Positions 40,295-48,837 of a DNA stretch of 64,000 bases are shown one piece after another; position 1 is the first letter of the stretch; the number at the start of each line of letters is the position of its first letter. The notes below the pieces were generated by a model, which saw nothing but the letters and a program-made list of their open reading frames with translations, was not told the origin of the DNA and made no database searches. The position numbers and the translations under genes are program-made. The DNA is from Chromohalobacter nigrandesensis (GTDB lineage: Bacteria > Pseudomonadota > Gammaproteobacteria > Pseudomonadales > Halomonadaceae). The DNA is taken from positions 310,001 to 374,000 of the forward strand of contig NZ_JAKGAM010000002.1 of assembly GCF_023061285.1 (NCBI RefSeq), in the 5' to 3' direction.

Positions 40295-40978
40295 TCACGT
40301 CGCGTCGTCGGATGCCGGTGACTCGCAACAACCGCGGGCAACACTGTGAGACAGCCGAATGTGATCATCGAGCAATGCCCGCGCGGCGCGAATGTCTCGA
40401 CTCAGCGCCAGTTCGACCAGTTCGCCATGCTGGCGATCGAGCACCTCGCGCACGCCCGGGTTGGGCGGCGCCAGGCGCCGGTAGCGGTCGAACTGGTCGT
40501 GCAATTGTTCGATGAAGCGCAGCAACCAGTGCGAACCGCACGACGCCAGCAACGCCCGATGAAAGCGCAGGTGTGCCTGCTCCCACTCCTCCACCCGCTC
40601 AGGATGCTCGTCGGCACGCCGCAACCGATGCTGCGCCGCCAGTACCTGTGACTCCCATTCCGAATCGCCCGCCTGAAACGCCTGCGTCAACGCCATGCAC
40701 TCAAGCTGAGCGCGCAGCCCTGCGATGTCATCGAGCTCCTCGAGGTGCATCGCCGGCACCCGAAAGCCACGCTGGTTGACCTGCTCGAGCAGGCCATAGG
40801 CCGCCAGCCGGTTGAGTGCCTCACGTAGCGGGCTGAGCCCCACCTGGTAATGGTCCTTCAAGGCGCTGATGGCGAGCTTCTCGCCGGCCGCGAAACGCCC
40901 GCGAATCAAGTCCTGCTTGAGCGTCTCGAAGATCCGGCTCGAGGCCATGTCGCGACTGGCGGATGGCGATACGGTCAT
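40295..40978 (-). CDS. GntR-family regulator, FadR/FCD subfamily
   Basis: 227-residue regulator. Winged HTH at about 12-75 (IFETLKQDLIRGRFAAGEKLAISALKDHY; LSPLREALNRLAAYGLLEQVNQRGFRV) and an all-helical FCD ligand domain (about 85-215) with metal-binding histidine spacing (HLRFHRALLASCGSHWLL; HGELVELALSRD). It is divergent from the ggt-CHR-Tct cluster, making that its likely target, with direct repeats in the gap as candidate binding sites. Confidence 0.92.
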   Translation of the reverse strand: MTVSPSASRDMASSRIFETLKQDLIRGRFAAGEKLAISALKDHYQVGLSPLREALNRLAAYGLLEQVNQRGFRVPAMHLEELDDIAGLRAQLECMALTQAFQAGDSEWESQVLAAQHRLRRADEHPERVEEWEQAHLRFHRALLASCGSHWLLRFIEQLHDQFDRYRRLAPPNPGVREVLDRQHGELVELALSRDIRAARALLDDHIRLSHSVARGCCESPASDDAT

Positions 40979-40993
40979 GGCGTGGTTCTCTTC

Positions 40994-41035
40994 TCAAGTT
41001 CGAAGGTAATGGCTTATCAAGTTCAAAGGTAATGG
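40994..41035. repeat. Two 19-bp direct repeats in the gntR leader
   Basis: TCAAGTTCGAAGGTAATGG (40994-41012) and TCAAGTTCAAAGGTAATGG (41017-41035) differ at one base and start 23 bp apart, close to two helical turns. They lie 16 bp upstream of the gntR start. Candidate tandem operator for autoregulation; a recent duplication is the alternative. Confidence 0.75.
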
Positions 41036-41106
41036 TCGGCGATGCGCGTTGACGACTGGCGAACAGGTTCTGCCTCGGTGACGTAAGCCCTTTGCCAAAT
41101 CCCATA

Positions 41107-41135
41107 TTGACGTTAATCAAACCGCGCGCCATAGT
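41107..41135 (+). promoter_or_regulatory. Candidate promoter of the ggt-CHR-Tct operon
   Basis: TTGACG (41107-41112) and CATAGT (41130-41135) with a 17-bp spacer, about 65 bp before ggt. Two AATCGATT palindromes follow at 41147-41154 and 41184-41191, 37 bp apart, in an AT-rich leader; they may bind a regulator. Confidence 0.5.
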
Positions 41136-41200
41136 CATCTCAACAAAATCGATTTTTTTACTAAAGACGATTTATAACATAACAATCGATTGGAGACGGC

Positions 41201-42835
41201 ATGTTGACGCCCTTTTCCCAGGCAACGCCCTACGCTTCCCAGCGTAGCGCTACCTATGCCAAACACGGCATGGTCGCCGCGTCCCAGCCCCAGGCCAGCC
41301 AGATCGGCCGTGACATCCTCGCCCAGGGCGGCAACGCCGTGGATGCCGCCATCGCCACCGCCGCAGCACTCACCGTGGTCGAACCCACCGGTTGCGGGAT
41401 CGGCGGCGACGCCTTCGCGCTGGTGTGGATCGCCAACGACAATGCAGGCAACGGCGAGCTGCACGGCCTCAACGCCAGCGGCACCGCCCCCGCCGCGCTG
41501 ACTCCACAGGCAGTCGCCGACGCCGGCTTCGAGGCCATGCCGCTTTACGGCTGGACGCCGGTGACCGTGCCCGGCATTCCCGCCGCCTGGGCCGAATTGT
41601 CGCGGCGCTTCGGCAAGCTCGACTTCCAGACGCTGCTCGCCCCGGCGATCCGCCTGGCCCGCGAGGGCTTTCCGGTGTCGCCGGTGATCGCCAGCCTCTG
41701 GCAGCGCGCCGAGACGACCTTCCGCGAACATCTGACGGAGGCCGCCACCGCCGGTTGGTTCGAGACCTTCACGCCGACCGGACGTGCCCCGCGCGCTGGC
41801 GAGTGGCACCGCTGCGAGGACCAAGCACAAACCCTCGAAGCCATCGCCGAGACTCTCTCCGAGAGTTTCTATCGCGGCGCGCTGGCCGAGCGTATCGACG
41901 CCTTCTCGCGGGAGACCGGCGGCTACCTGCGCGCCGCGGATCTCGCCGATTATCAGCCGGAATGGGTCACACCGATCGCGGCGGACTACCGCGGCCATAA
42001 AGTCTGGGAGATTCCGCCCAACGGCCAGGGCCTGGTCGCGCTGATGGCACTGCGCATGCTCGAAGGCTTTCAGGTCGACAGCCGCGACAATCCCGAGGTG
42101 CTGCACCGCCAGCTCGAGGCGATGAAGCTGGCGTTCAGCGACGGGCAGGCGTATATCACCCAACCCGAGCACATGAGCCACAGCGTCGAGGCGCTGCTCG
42201 GCGACGCCTACACCCGCGAGCGCCGCGCGCTGATCGGTGAATCGGCACTCGAGCCGACGCCGGGCACCCCGCAGGCCGGCGGCACCGTCTACCTGGCCAC
42301 CGCCGATAGCGACGGCAATATGGTGTCGTTCATCCAGAGCAATTATCACGGCTTCGGCTCCGGCGTAGTAGTGCCGGGCACCGGCATCGCACTTCAGAAC
42401 CGCGGCCACAACTTCAGCCTCGACCCGAGCCACGACAACGTGCTCGCCCCGGGCAAGAAGACCTTCCATACCATCATTCCTGGCTTCTTGACCCGCGACG
42501 ACGGCACGCCGCTCGGGCCATTTGGCGTGATGGGCGGATTCATGCAGCCGCAAGGCCATGTCCAGGTCGTGATGAACCTGATCGACTTCGGCCTCAACCC
42601 CCAGGCCGCGCTCGACGCGCCGCGCTGGCAATGGATGGGCGGCAAGCGCATCGGCATCGAACACGGCTACCCGGCCCCGTTGGTACGGGCCATGGCCGAG
42701 CGCGGTCATGACATGCAGATCGATCACGATCCGCGCGGCTTCGGTCGCGGGCAGATGATCATCCGCGATCCCGACAGCGGCATCTACTGTGGCGGCACCG
42801 AACCGCGCACCGACGCCAGCATCGCGGTGCTATGA
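41201..42835 (+). CDS. Gamma-glutamyltransferase family protein (Ntn hydrolase), cytoplasmic
   Basis: 544-residue self-processing N-terminal-nucleophile hydrolase. Motifs: GMVAASQPQASQIGRDILAQGGNAVDAAIATAAALTVVEP, GCGIGGDAFAL, VPGIPAAWAELSRRFG, PPNGQG, and AGGTVYLATAD with the predicted cleavage and nucleophile Thr T362; later GPFGVMGGFMQPQGHVQV. There is no signal peptide, unlike periplasmic Ggt. Cytoplasmic members include enzymes that hydrolyse gamma-glutamyl or related amides, or cephalosporin-acylase relatives. GGAG precedes the ATG. First gene of the module with split CHR transporters and TctCBA. Confidence 0.9.
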   Translation: MLTPFSQATPYASQRSATYAKHGMVAASQPQASQIGRDILAQGGNAVDAAIATAAALTVVEPTGCGIGGDAFALVWIANDNAGNGELHGLNASGTAPAALTPQAVADAGFEAMPLYGWTPVTVPGIPAAWAELSRRFGKLDFQTLLAPAIRLAREGFPVSPVIASLWQRAETTFREHLTEAATAGWFETFTPTGRAPRAGEWHRCEDQAQTLEAIAETLSESFYRGALAERIDAFSRETGGYLRAADLADYQPEWVTPIAADYRGHKVWEIPPNGQGLVALMALRMLEGFQVDSRDNPEVLHRQLEAMKLAFSDGQAYITQPEHMSHSVEALLGDAYTRERRALIGESALEPTPGTPQAGGTVYLATADSDGNMVSFIQSNYHGFGSGVVVPGTGIALQNRGHNFSLDPSHDNVLAPGKKTFHTIIPGFLTRDDGTPLGPFGVMGGFMQPQGHVQVVMNLIDFGLNPQAALDAPRWQWMGGKRIGIEHGYPAPLVRAMAERGHDMQIDHDPRGFGRGQMIIRDPDSGIYCGGTEPRTDASIAVL

Positions 42836-43404
42836 CCATGCTGCAGACACAAGCCCAGTTGTTCATGGCCTTCCTGCGCATCGGCCTGTTCGGTTTCGGT
42901 GGCGGCCCGTCGATGATCCCGCTGGTGCATCAGGAAGTGGTCAAACGCCACGCCTGGATGGACGACGAGGCATTCGCCGACGTGCTGGCGATCGGCAATA
43001 CCCTGCCCGGGCCGATCGCCACCAAGATGGCCGGCTATATCGGCTACCGGGTCGGCGGCAGTCTAGGCGCACTCAACGCCGTCATCGCGGTGATAGGACC
43101 AATAATCGTGGCAATGATCGCGTTGCTCAGCCTCTACGCGCGTCACGGCGACCAGCGCTGGGTGCAGGGCATGGGCCAGGGCGTGGTGCCCGTGGTCATG
43201 GTGATGATGGCCAAGCTGACCTGGGATTTCTTCGCCAAGTCGCGGGCCAGCCTCGGCTGGCTCGTGACGCTGGTGATGGGCGCCGTCGCCGGCGGGCTGA
43301 TCTACTGGCTCGACGTGCACCCGGGGCTGGTGATCGGCGCGATCCTGATCGCCGCGCTGCTCCGCCCCGAGCCGCATCACACCACCCGCGAGACGGACAC
43401 ATGA
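42832..43404 (+). CDS. Half-size CHR (chromate transporter) family membrane protein, first of a pair
   Basis: 190 residues, one CHR domain with about 6 hydrophobic segments. The signature GFGGGPSMIPLVHQEVV and NTLPGPIATKMAGYIGY mark the N-terminal-type domain. Short CHR proteins are known to work as pairs with opposite topologies. Overlaps ggt by 4 bp and its partner by 4 bp. Chromate is the family's namesake substrate, but the gene context (GGT, tricarboxylate-type importer) suggests an organic anion; that is inference. Confidence 0.9.
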   Translation: MTMLQTQAQLFMAFLRIGLFGFGGGPSMIPLVHQEVVKRHAWMDDEAFADVLAIGNTLPGPIATKMAGYIGYRVGGSLGALNAVIAVIGPIIVAMIALLSLYARHGDQRWVQGMGQGVVPVVMVMMAKLTWDFFAKSRASLGWLVTLVMGAVAGGLIYWLDVHPGLVIGAILIAALLRPEPHHTTRETDT

Positions 43405-43931
43405 TCTATTGGCACCTGTTCCTGGCGTTCTTCATTCCCAACATCGTCGGTTACGGCGGTGGCCCGGCGATCATCCCGCTGATCGAGAACGAAGTGGTCG
43501 GCCGCTACGGCTGGATGAGTTCCCAGACATTCGCCGAAACCCTGGCGCTGGCCAACGCCCTGCCCAGCCCGATCGCCACCAAGATGGCCGGCTTTATCGG
43601 CTACGACATCGCCGGCGTACCCGGCTCGCTGATCGCTACCTTCGCCACCGTCGCGCCATCGCTACTGCTGATGCTGATCGCGCTGGGCACGCTGTATCGC
43701 TACCGCGACTCGATCAAGGTCAAGTCGATGAGCCAATGGGTCCGCCCGGTGGTGATGACATTGATGGCCTACCTGACCTGGCGCTTTCTCTCCGAAGGAG
43801 TGGATACCGCCGGCATCCTGCACACCGCGATCATCGGTGGCATCGCCGGCGTACTGCTTCTGGCGACACGGGTTCACCCGGCGTTCGTCGTGTGTTTCGG
43901 GCTCGTCTACGGCGCCTTGCTACTCGGGTAG
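43401..43931 (+). CDS. Half-size CHR (chromate transporter) family membrane protein, second of the pair
   Basis: 176 residues; GYGGGPAIIPLIENEVVGRYGW and NALPSPIATKMAGFIGY repeat the signature of the preceding gene, so the two are paralogous halves. The start is the ATG at 43401, inside an ATGA overlap; the frame is open upstream but not coding. Together they equal one long ChrA (two CHR domains). Confidence 0.9.
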   Translation: MIYWHLFLAFFIPNIVGYGGGPAIIPLIENEVVGRYGWMSSQTFAETLALANALPSPIATKMAGFIGYDIAGVPGSLIATFATVAPSLLLMLIALGTLYRYRDSIKVKSMSQWVRPVVMTLMAYLTWRFLSEGVDTAGILHTAIIGGIAGVLLLATRVHPAFVVCFGLVYGALLLG

Positions 43932-44050
43932 CAAGGACCGGAAATTGCCCGTTCGCGGTTCGGCGGTACACGCACGAACCGATTAGGGCCCTCACGGGCC
44001 AAGCAACTACACAATGAATCAACATGATGACCTACAAGGACAAAACAACC

Positions 44051-45052
44051 ATGTCATTCTTTACTCCGCAACATCCAAGCGACATCCGTTCCACACGGTT
44101 CAAGCTGGCCATCGGCGGCCTAGTGCTGGGCACCGCGCTCGGCGCCAGCGCCACGGCGCTAGCCCAGTCGGAAGACTATCCCAGCAAGCCGGTGGAACTC
44201 ATCGTGCCCTGGTCGCCGGGCGGGGGTAGCGACACCCTGATGCGCGTGGTCTCCAATCATGCCGAGGCGTATCTGGGCCAACCGATGCCAGTGATCAACA
44301 TGCCCGGCGTCAGCGGCACCACGGGGCTCGAGGCACTGGCTGAGCGTGATCCCGACGGCTATACGGTAGGCCAGATCCACGAAGGCCTGCTGGTCGCCAA
44401 CCATACCCAACTGACCGAACTCAACTGGGACGACTTCACCCCGGTGGCCGCGCTGACCGCCTCGCCACAGTACCTGACGGTCAACGCCGATAGCCCCTGG
44501 CAAACCTTCGGCGAGTTCGTCGACTATGCCCAGAAGAATCCCGGCGAGATCCGTGTCGGCGTCACCCTGGGCGGCATCCCCCACGTCCACGCGGCGATGA
44601 TGGAAGACGCCGCAAACCTATCGTTCCGCTACGTCGGTTTCGAGGGCACCGGCGCACGTATTCGATCGCTGGTGGGTGGTCACATCGATGCGGCGATCGG
44701 CGACATCGCCTCGAGTGGCGAGTTCGTCAAGAATGGCAATCTACGCTTCCTGGCGGTGGGTAGTGCCGAACGCCAAGAGGAGACCCCCGACGTGCCGACC
44801 TTCAAGGAACTCGGCTACGATTCGCTCAGCCTCAACATCGTGCGCGGCCTGATCGCTCCCAAGGGCACTCCGGAGGACAAAGTCGCAGTGCTTGCCGACG
44901 CCATGCAGGAACTCTCCCAGGATGAGCGATTCACCCAGGCGGTACACAATGCCGGTGCCAAGGTACATTTCGAAGGACCCGGGGCATTTGCTGACTACCT
45001 CGAAACTACTGACAAGACCATCGAGCGGCTTTCAGGGAAGCTGGCTAAATGA
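44051..45052 (+). CDS. tctC: Tripartite tricarboxylate transporter substrate-binding protein (TctC/Bug family)
   Basis: Periplasmic receptor, 333 residues from ATG 44051 (AAGGA 11 bp upstream). A signal peptide (about 17-40, FKLAIGGLVLGTALGASATALAQ region, cleavage near AQS) is followed by YPSKPVELIVPWSPGGGSDTLMR, the typical Bug opening, then NMPGVSGTTGLEALA and FKELGYDSLSLNIVRGLIAPKGTP. Bug proteins bind carboxylates or amides through main-chain water contacts, so the ligand cannot be read off. Overlaps tctB by 4 bp. Confidence 0.92.
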   Translation: MSFFTPQHPSDIRSTRFKLAIGGLVLGTALGASATALAQSEDYPSKPVELIVPWSPGGGSDTLMRVVSNHAEAYLGQPMPVINMPGVSGTTGLEALAERDPDGYTVGQIHEGLLVANHTQLTELNWDDFTPVAALTASPQYLTVNADSPWQTFGEFVDYAQKNPGEIRVGVTLGGIPHVHAAMMEDAANLSFRYVGFEGTGARIRSLVGGHIDAAIGDIASSGEFVKNGNLRFLAVGSAERQEETPDVPTFKELGYDSLSLNIVRGLIAPKGTPEDKVAVLADAMQELSQDERFTQAVHNAGAKVHFEGPGAFADYLETTDKTIERLSGKLAK

Positions 45053-45594
45053 GTTCGCAGGCGCCTTCACAGCAGACCCGGTCATCGGACCGGGTCGCCG
45101 ATCCCGACACCCGTCGCGCCAACGCCCTCGCCCACCTGGTACTGAATGGCGCGCTGGTGGTGCTGTTCTCCATGTTGTTCGTGCATGCCGGGGCACTGCC
45201 CTCGTCAATGTGGGAGCCGCTAGGGGCGGGCAGCTTTCCACGCCTGGTGCTGGCCGTGCTGATAGTGACCAACCTGGGCATCATGGTCCAGGAATGGCGG
45301 CACTATCGTAGCAATACAGCAGCCGCGCCAGGACTGGTCAGGCGCTGGCTGTGGCGCCACCGGCTAGCGTTCGGCGTACTCGCGCTGTTCGCCCTGTACA
45401 TCGTCGGCGTACCGGCGCTGGGATTTCGCCTGGCCTCGCTGCTCTTCCTGGTCCTGGCTCAACTCGCGCTTGGTGTGCGTCGCCCGCGTAGCCTGGCGAT
45501 CGCCGCGATCATCGCCGTGACGTTCTCGTTCGGCATCGACTGGCTATTCCGGGATGTCTTCATCATCAGCCTTCCCCGCGGCCCATTCGGCTGA
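45049..45594 (+). CDS. tctB: Tripartite tricarboxylate transporter small membrane subunit TctB
   Basis: 181-residue protein with four hydrophobic segments (about 27-47, 62-80, 105-125, 130-175) of the DUF1468/TctB family. It is the small integral-membrane partner of TctA. An Arg/Ser-rich soluble N-terminus precedes the first helix. Start overlaps tctC (ATGA). Sequence conservation in this family is low, so the call rests mostly on topology and position. Confidence 0.88.
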   Translation: MSSQAPSQQTRSSDRVADPDTRRANALAHLVLNGALVVLFSMLFVHAGALPSSMWEPLGAGSFPRLVLAVLIVTNLGIMVQEWRHYRSNTAAAPGLVRRWLWRHRLAFGVLALFALYIVGVPALGFRLASLLFLVLAQLALGVRRPRSLAIAAIIAVTFSFGIDWLFRDVFIISLPRGPFG

Positions 45595-45644
45595 ACGTTA
45601 GCTGACACCACAGCTTCGCGGCTGTCCTCGAGAGGAGACGCAAC

Positions 45645-47147
45645 ATGACGGAAGCGCTGTTCGCCGGCATGGACCAGCTATTCACGCTATCGACGATGGC
45701 CACCATGCTGCTCGGCGTGGTGGCCGGTGTTATCGCCTCGGCGATCCCCGGCTTCACCATCACCATGGCCATCGTGCTGACCCTACCGTTGACCTTCAGC
45801 ATGGACCCACTACAGGGCATTGCGACCATGCTTGCGGTCTACGTCGGCGGCTATTCGGGCGGGCTGATCAGTGCCGCCCTGCTGGGCATTCCCGGCACGC
45901 CGTCGTCAGTCGCCACTACCTTCGATGCCTTCCCGATGGCGCGCAGCGGCCAGCCCGGTCGTGCCCTGGCGCTGGGCATCTGGTCATCGTTCTTCGGTGC
46001 CTTGGTCAGCGTGATCGTGCTGATCATCGCCGCCCCACCGCTGGCGATGATTGCCGTCAAACTGGGCGCCTGGGAATATTTCTCACTGATCATCTTCGCC
46101 ATGACGGTGGTCGCCAGCCTGGTCGGAAAGTCGATGCTCAAGGGGCTGATGACCGGTCTGCTGGGGCTATTCATCGCTACCGTGGGTGCCGACCCGATGA
46201 TGGGGGTGGCACGCTTTACCTTCGATATCGACCTACTCGCCAATGGCTTTCCGTTCCTGGTGGTGCTGATCGGCATCTTCGCCGTCAGTCAGTTGCTCCA
46301 GGAAGTCGAAGATGCCGAACAGACGAAGCACGGCAAGCAACTGATTCCCGCCAACGTAACCTTCAAGCCACTGGATGCGCTCCGCGAGACGCTAACCTAC
46401 CCGATCAACTTGCTCCGTTCATCGCTGGTCGGGGTGTTCATCGGTGCAGTACCCGGGGCCGGCGGCAGCATCGCCAACCTTTTGGCTTACGACCAAGCCA
46501 AGCGTGCCTCCAAAACGCCCGAGAAATTTGGCACCGGTACCCCCGAGGGTGTGATCGCCTCGGAGTCCGGCAACTCGGCGACGTCCGGTGGTGGGTTGAT
46601 TCCGATGATCGCCTTGGGCATCCCGGGTAGCGCCGTCGACGCGGTGCTGATGGCGTCGCTGATGGTCCATGGCATTGGCATCGGCCCGCGCCTGATCCTC
46701 GATCACGGCGATCTGGTCTACGGCATGTTCATGGCCATGCTGCTTGCCGCATTCATGGTGCTGGTGGTGTGCCTATTCAGTATGCGCTTCTTCCTGCGAG
46801 TTACCGACGTGCCACGCTCGGTGATCGTGCCGGTGGTGCTGGTGTGCTGTGTCGTCGGCGCTTTCGCCCTCAACAACCGCGTCACCGACATCTATCTGCT
46901 ACTCGGGGTGGGAATTTTCGGCTATATCCTCAGTAAGCTGGATTACCCTCTGGCACCACTAGTGCTCGGCGTTATCCTCGGACCAATCGCCGAGACCAAC
47001 CTGCGCCGCGCGCTGATGACCGACGAAAACTGGACTCTGTTCTTCACCCGGCCAATCTCGCTGACACTGTTGATCCTCGCTGTGGTGTCGGTGGCTTTTG
47101 CGATTCGCCAGCGACTGCGACAAAGACCTAGCGAAAAAACCGCCTGA
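45645..47147 (+). CDS. tctA: Tripartite tricarboxylate transporter large permease TctA
   Basis: 500-residue sodium-dependent permease with 11-12 hydrophobic segments. The two TctA repeats are clear: IPGFTITMAIVLTLPLTFSMDPLQGIAMLxVYVGG-type motif with GGLISAALLGIPGTPSSVATTFDAFPMA, and later GAVPGAGGSIANLLAYDQAKRAS with GVIASESGNSATSGGGLIPMIALGIPGS. GAGGAG precedes the ATG. A CGGCCC-TTCG-GGGCCG hairpin (47150-47165) follows without a T-run and may reduce read-through to the next gene. Confidence 0.94.
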   Translation: MTEALFAGMDQLFTLSTMATMLLGVVAGVIASAIPGFTITMAIVLTLPLTFSMDPLQGIATMLAVYVGGYSGGLISAALLGIPGTPSSVATTFDAFPMARSGQPGRALALGIWSSFFGALVSVIVLIIAAPPLAMIAVKLGAWEYFSLIIFAMTVVASLVGKSMLKGLMTGLLGLFIATVGADPMMGVARFTFDIDLLANGFPFLVVLIGIFAVSQLLQEVEDAEQTKHGKQLIPANVTFKPLDALRETLTYPINLLRSSLVGVFIGAVPGAGGSIANLLAYDQAKRASKTPEKFGTGTPEGVIASESGNSATSGGGLIPMIALGIPGSAVDAVLMASLMVHGIGIGPRLILDHGDLVYGMFMAMLLAAFMVLVVCLFSMRFFLRVTDVPRSVIVPVVLVCCVVGAFALNNRVTDIYLLLGVGIFGYILSKLDYPLAPLVLGVILGPIAETNLRRALMTDENWTLFFTRPISLTLLILAVVSVAFAIRQRLRQRPSEKTA

Positions 47148-47202
47148 CCCGGCCCTTCGGGGCCGCTTCTAAGCCCCATCGATGACAACAAGGAATCTGC
47201 TC

Positions 47203-48060
47203 ATGCCGCCTTTACGCTTACCGGACCTTCATCCGACCGGAACCACGCCTCTCAAGCTGGCCATCGCCGTTCTGCTTGTGGGTGCCAGCCTGACCAGTAC
47301 TGTTTCTGCACTGGCCAACGACACGTCCAACGATGACAGACAACAAGTACGCATTGCCGTCGACGTGCCTTATCCACCGTTCGAATATCGCAACGCTGAT
47401 GGCGAACTCGCGGGCTTCGAAATCGACCTGGGTAACGAGCTCTGTCAGCGCGCCAAACTGGATTGCGAATGGGTCGTACAAGGCTGGGATGGCATCATCC
47501 CCGGGCTGCTATCACGCAAGTACGATGCCATCCTGTCATCGATGCGCATCACCCCCGCCCGCGAGCAGCAGGTGCGCTTCACCGAGCCCTACGCCATGTC
47601 ACCCAAAGTGTGGGTCGCACGACGTGGCAGTGATATCGATATCGACGACATGGAGACACTGAAAGGCTTGTCCGTCGGCGTGCAGCGCGGAACGACACAA
47701 GATAATTATGTCGCCGAGCGCTATTCTGACACCCTTGATATCCAGCGATATTCCACGGCGGCGGATGTGGCACTCGACCTGCAGTCGCAGCGCCTTGATC
47801 TAGCATTCCTCAATTACCCGGTCGCGCTGGATACGTTGGAAGTCGATAACACCGACAGCGATTTTGTCCAACTCGGGCCGCAGATCAACAGCCCCGAGTC
47901 GATCTTCGGAAAGGGTAACGCCATCGCCGTTCGACCACGCGACAAGGCACTAGCCAACACCTTCAATCAAGCGCTGGATAGCATCTACACCGACGGCACT
48001 TTCGTCGAGCTTATGGAACAATATTTCGACTACGATCTACGGCCCGCGTCGCGGAAATGA
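47203..48060 (+). CDS. Extracellular solute-binding protein family 3 (amino-acid type)
   Basis: 285-residue periplasmic receptor from ATG 47203 (AAGGA 8 bp upstream; ATG 47182 also possible). Signal peptide about 18-40, then RIAVDVPYPPFEYRNADGEL, GFEIDLGNELCQRAKLDCEWV, WDGIIPGLLSRKYDAILSSM and RITPAREQQVRFTEPY, typical of basic or polar amino-acid receptors. There is no ABC permease or ATPase beside it, so it is an orphan receptor that may share a distant permease or feed the module's regulation. Confidence 0.9.
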   Translation: MPPLRLPDLHPTGTTPLKLAIAVLLVGASLTSTVSALANDTSNDDRQQVRIAVDVPYPPFEYRNADGELAGFEIDLGNELCQRAKLDCEWVVQGWDGIIPGLLSRKYDAILSSMRITPAREQQVRFTEPYAMSPKVWVARRGSDIDIDDMETLKGLSVGVQRGTTQDNYVAERYSDTLDIQRYSTAADVALDLQSQRLDLAFLNYPVALDTLEVDNTDSDFVQLGPQINSPESIFGKGNAIAVRPRDKALANTFNQALDSIYTDGTFVELMEQYFDYDLRPASRK

Positions 48061-48063
48061 CAC

Positions 48064-48094
48064 AACGCCGCCGAAGAGTCCCCGTCGGCGTTTT
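48064..48094 (+). terminator. Rho-independent terminator after the solute-binding protein gene
   Basis: AACGCCG (48064-48070) pairs with CGGCGTT (48086-48092) and is followed by TT; it closes the transcript that begins at ggt or at tctC. Confidence 0.75.
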
Positions 48095-48175
48095 AGCGAT
48101 CATTGACTGACAATCGGGGCTCTGGAACACCTTGTTCTCAATTTTCCCTGTATAATTTAAAGCTCCTAAAACGTC

Positions 48176-48622
48176 ATGAATAAACTTGATAACGCGCTTC
48201 TTAATCTACTGATCAAAGACGGTCGAATGTCCTACGCAGATATGGCTCGAGAACTCGACATCTCTCGCGCTCATGCTCGAGATCGTGTTCAGCAACTCAT
48301 CGACAATGGCGTCATCGAGCAGTTTACGGCTGTGGTCAACCCCTCGAAGCTCGGCAAGGTCATTTCGACCTTCGTGGATCTAAAAGTCGCACCTTACGCC
48401 ATCGAGGAGATGGCAGCGGAACTCGCAGATTGCAATGAAGTTATCAACCTCTACATCATGAGCGACTTGCGTAGCCTCCACATGCACACCTTGACCGATA
48501 GCCAGGAGACATTTGACCGCTTTGCACGCGAGCGCCTCCTGGGGCGAGAGGAGGTCATTTCAGTAAATTGTACGACTCTTCTCTCTCGTATCAAGCATGG
48601 CCGGGGCGGTGCCAAGATCTGA
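48176..48622 (+). CDS. Lrp/AsnC-family transcriptional regulator
   Basis: 148-residue regulator: HTH at about 4-50 (LDNALLNLLIKDGRMSYADMARELDISRAHARDRVQQLIDNGVI) and a RAM/AsnC ligand-binding domain at about 65-140. A consensus TATAAT (48151-48156) lies 20 bp before the ATG, so the leader is very short, and no Shine-Dalgarno is evident. Upstream of the YtcJ-CobW genes on the same strand; probably controls the hydrolase/symporter module in response to an amino acid. Confidence 0.9.
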   Translation: MNKLDNALLNLLIKDGRMSYADMARELDISRAHARDRVQQLIDNGVIEQFTAVVNPSKLGKVISTFVDLKVAPYAIEEMAAELADCNEVINLYIMSDLRSLHMHTLTDSQETFDRFARERLLGREEVISVNCTTLLSRIKHGRGGAKI

Positions 48623-48837
48623 GTAAAGATCGGTGACACTACTCTCCGCTCTTGGGCGTTCGGCCTTCTGAGAGCTCTGGCGATGACGGACAGACGACAC
48701 CGGGCAAATGATTGACCTCTTTCCATCTCCAGGTAGCCTATGTTGAAGAGGCCAAGAAATTGAGAGATGCCAGGCTGGCCAATGCTTCGCCTGGTGGTAA
48801 CTGGTGACAGGCCGACTATGTTGACTGCTTCACACTC

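Noticed and set aside
41135-42727. 530-codon open frame antisense to the gamma-glutamyltransferase gene
   Set aside because: Shadow of a clear enzyme gene; no start context or motif.
42832-43931. The two CHR genes read as one ChrA broken by a frameshift
   Set aside because: Each half has its own start, an ATGA junction and a full set of family signatures, which matches the known paired short-CHR type rather than a broken long one.
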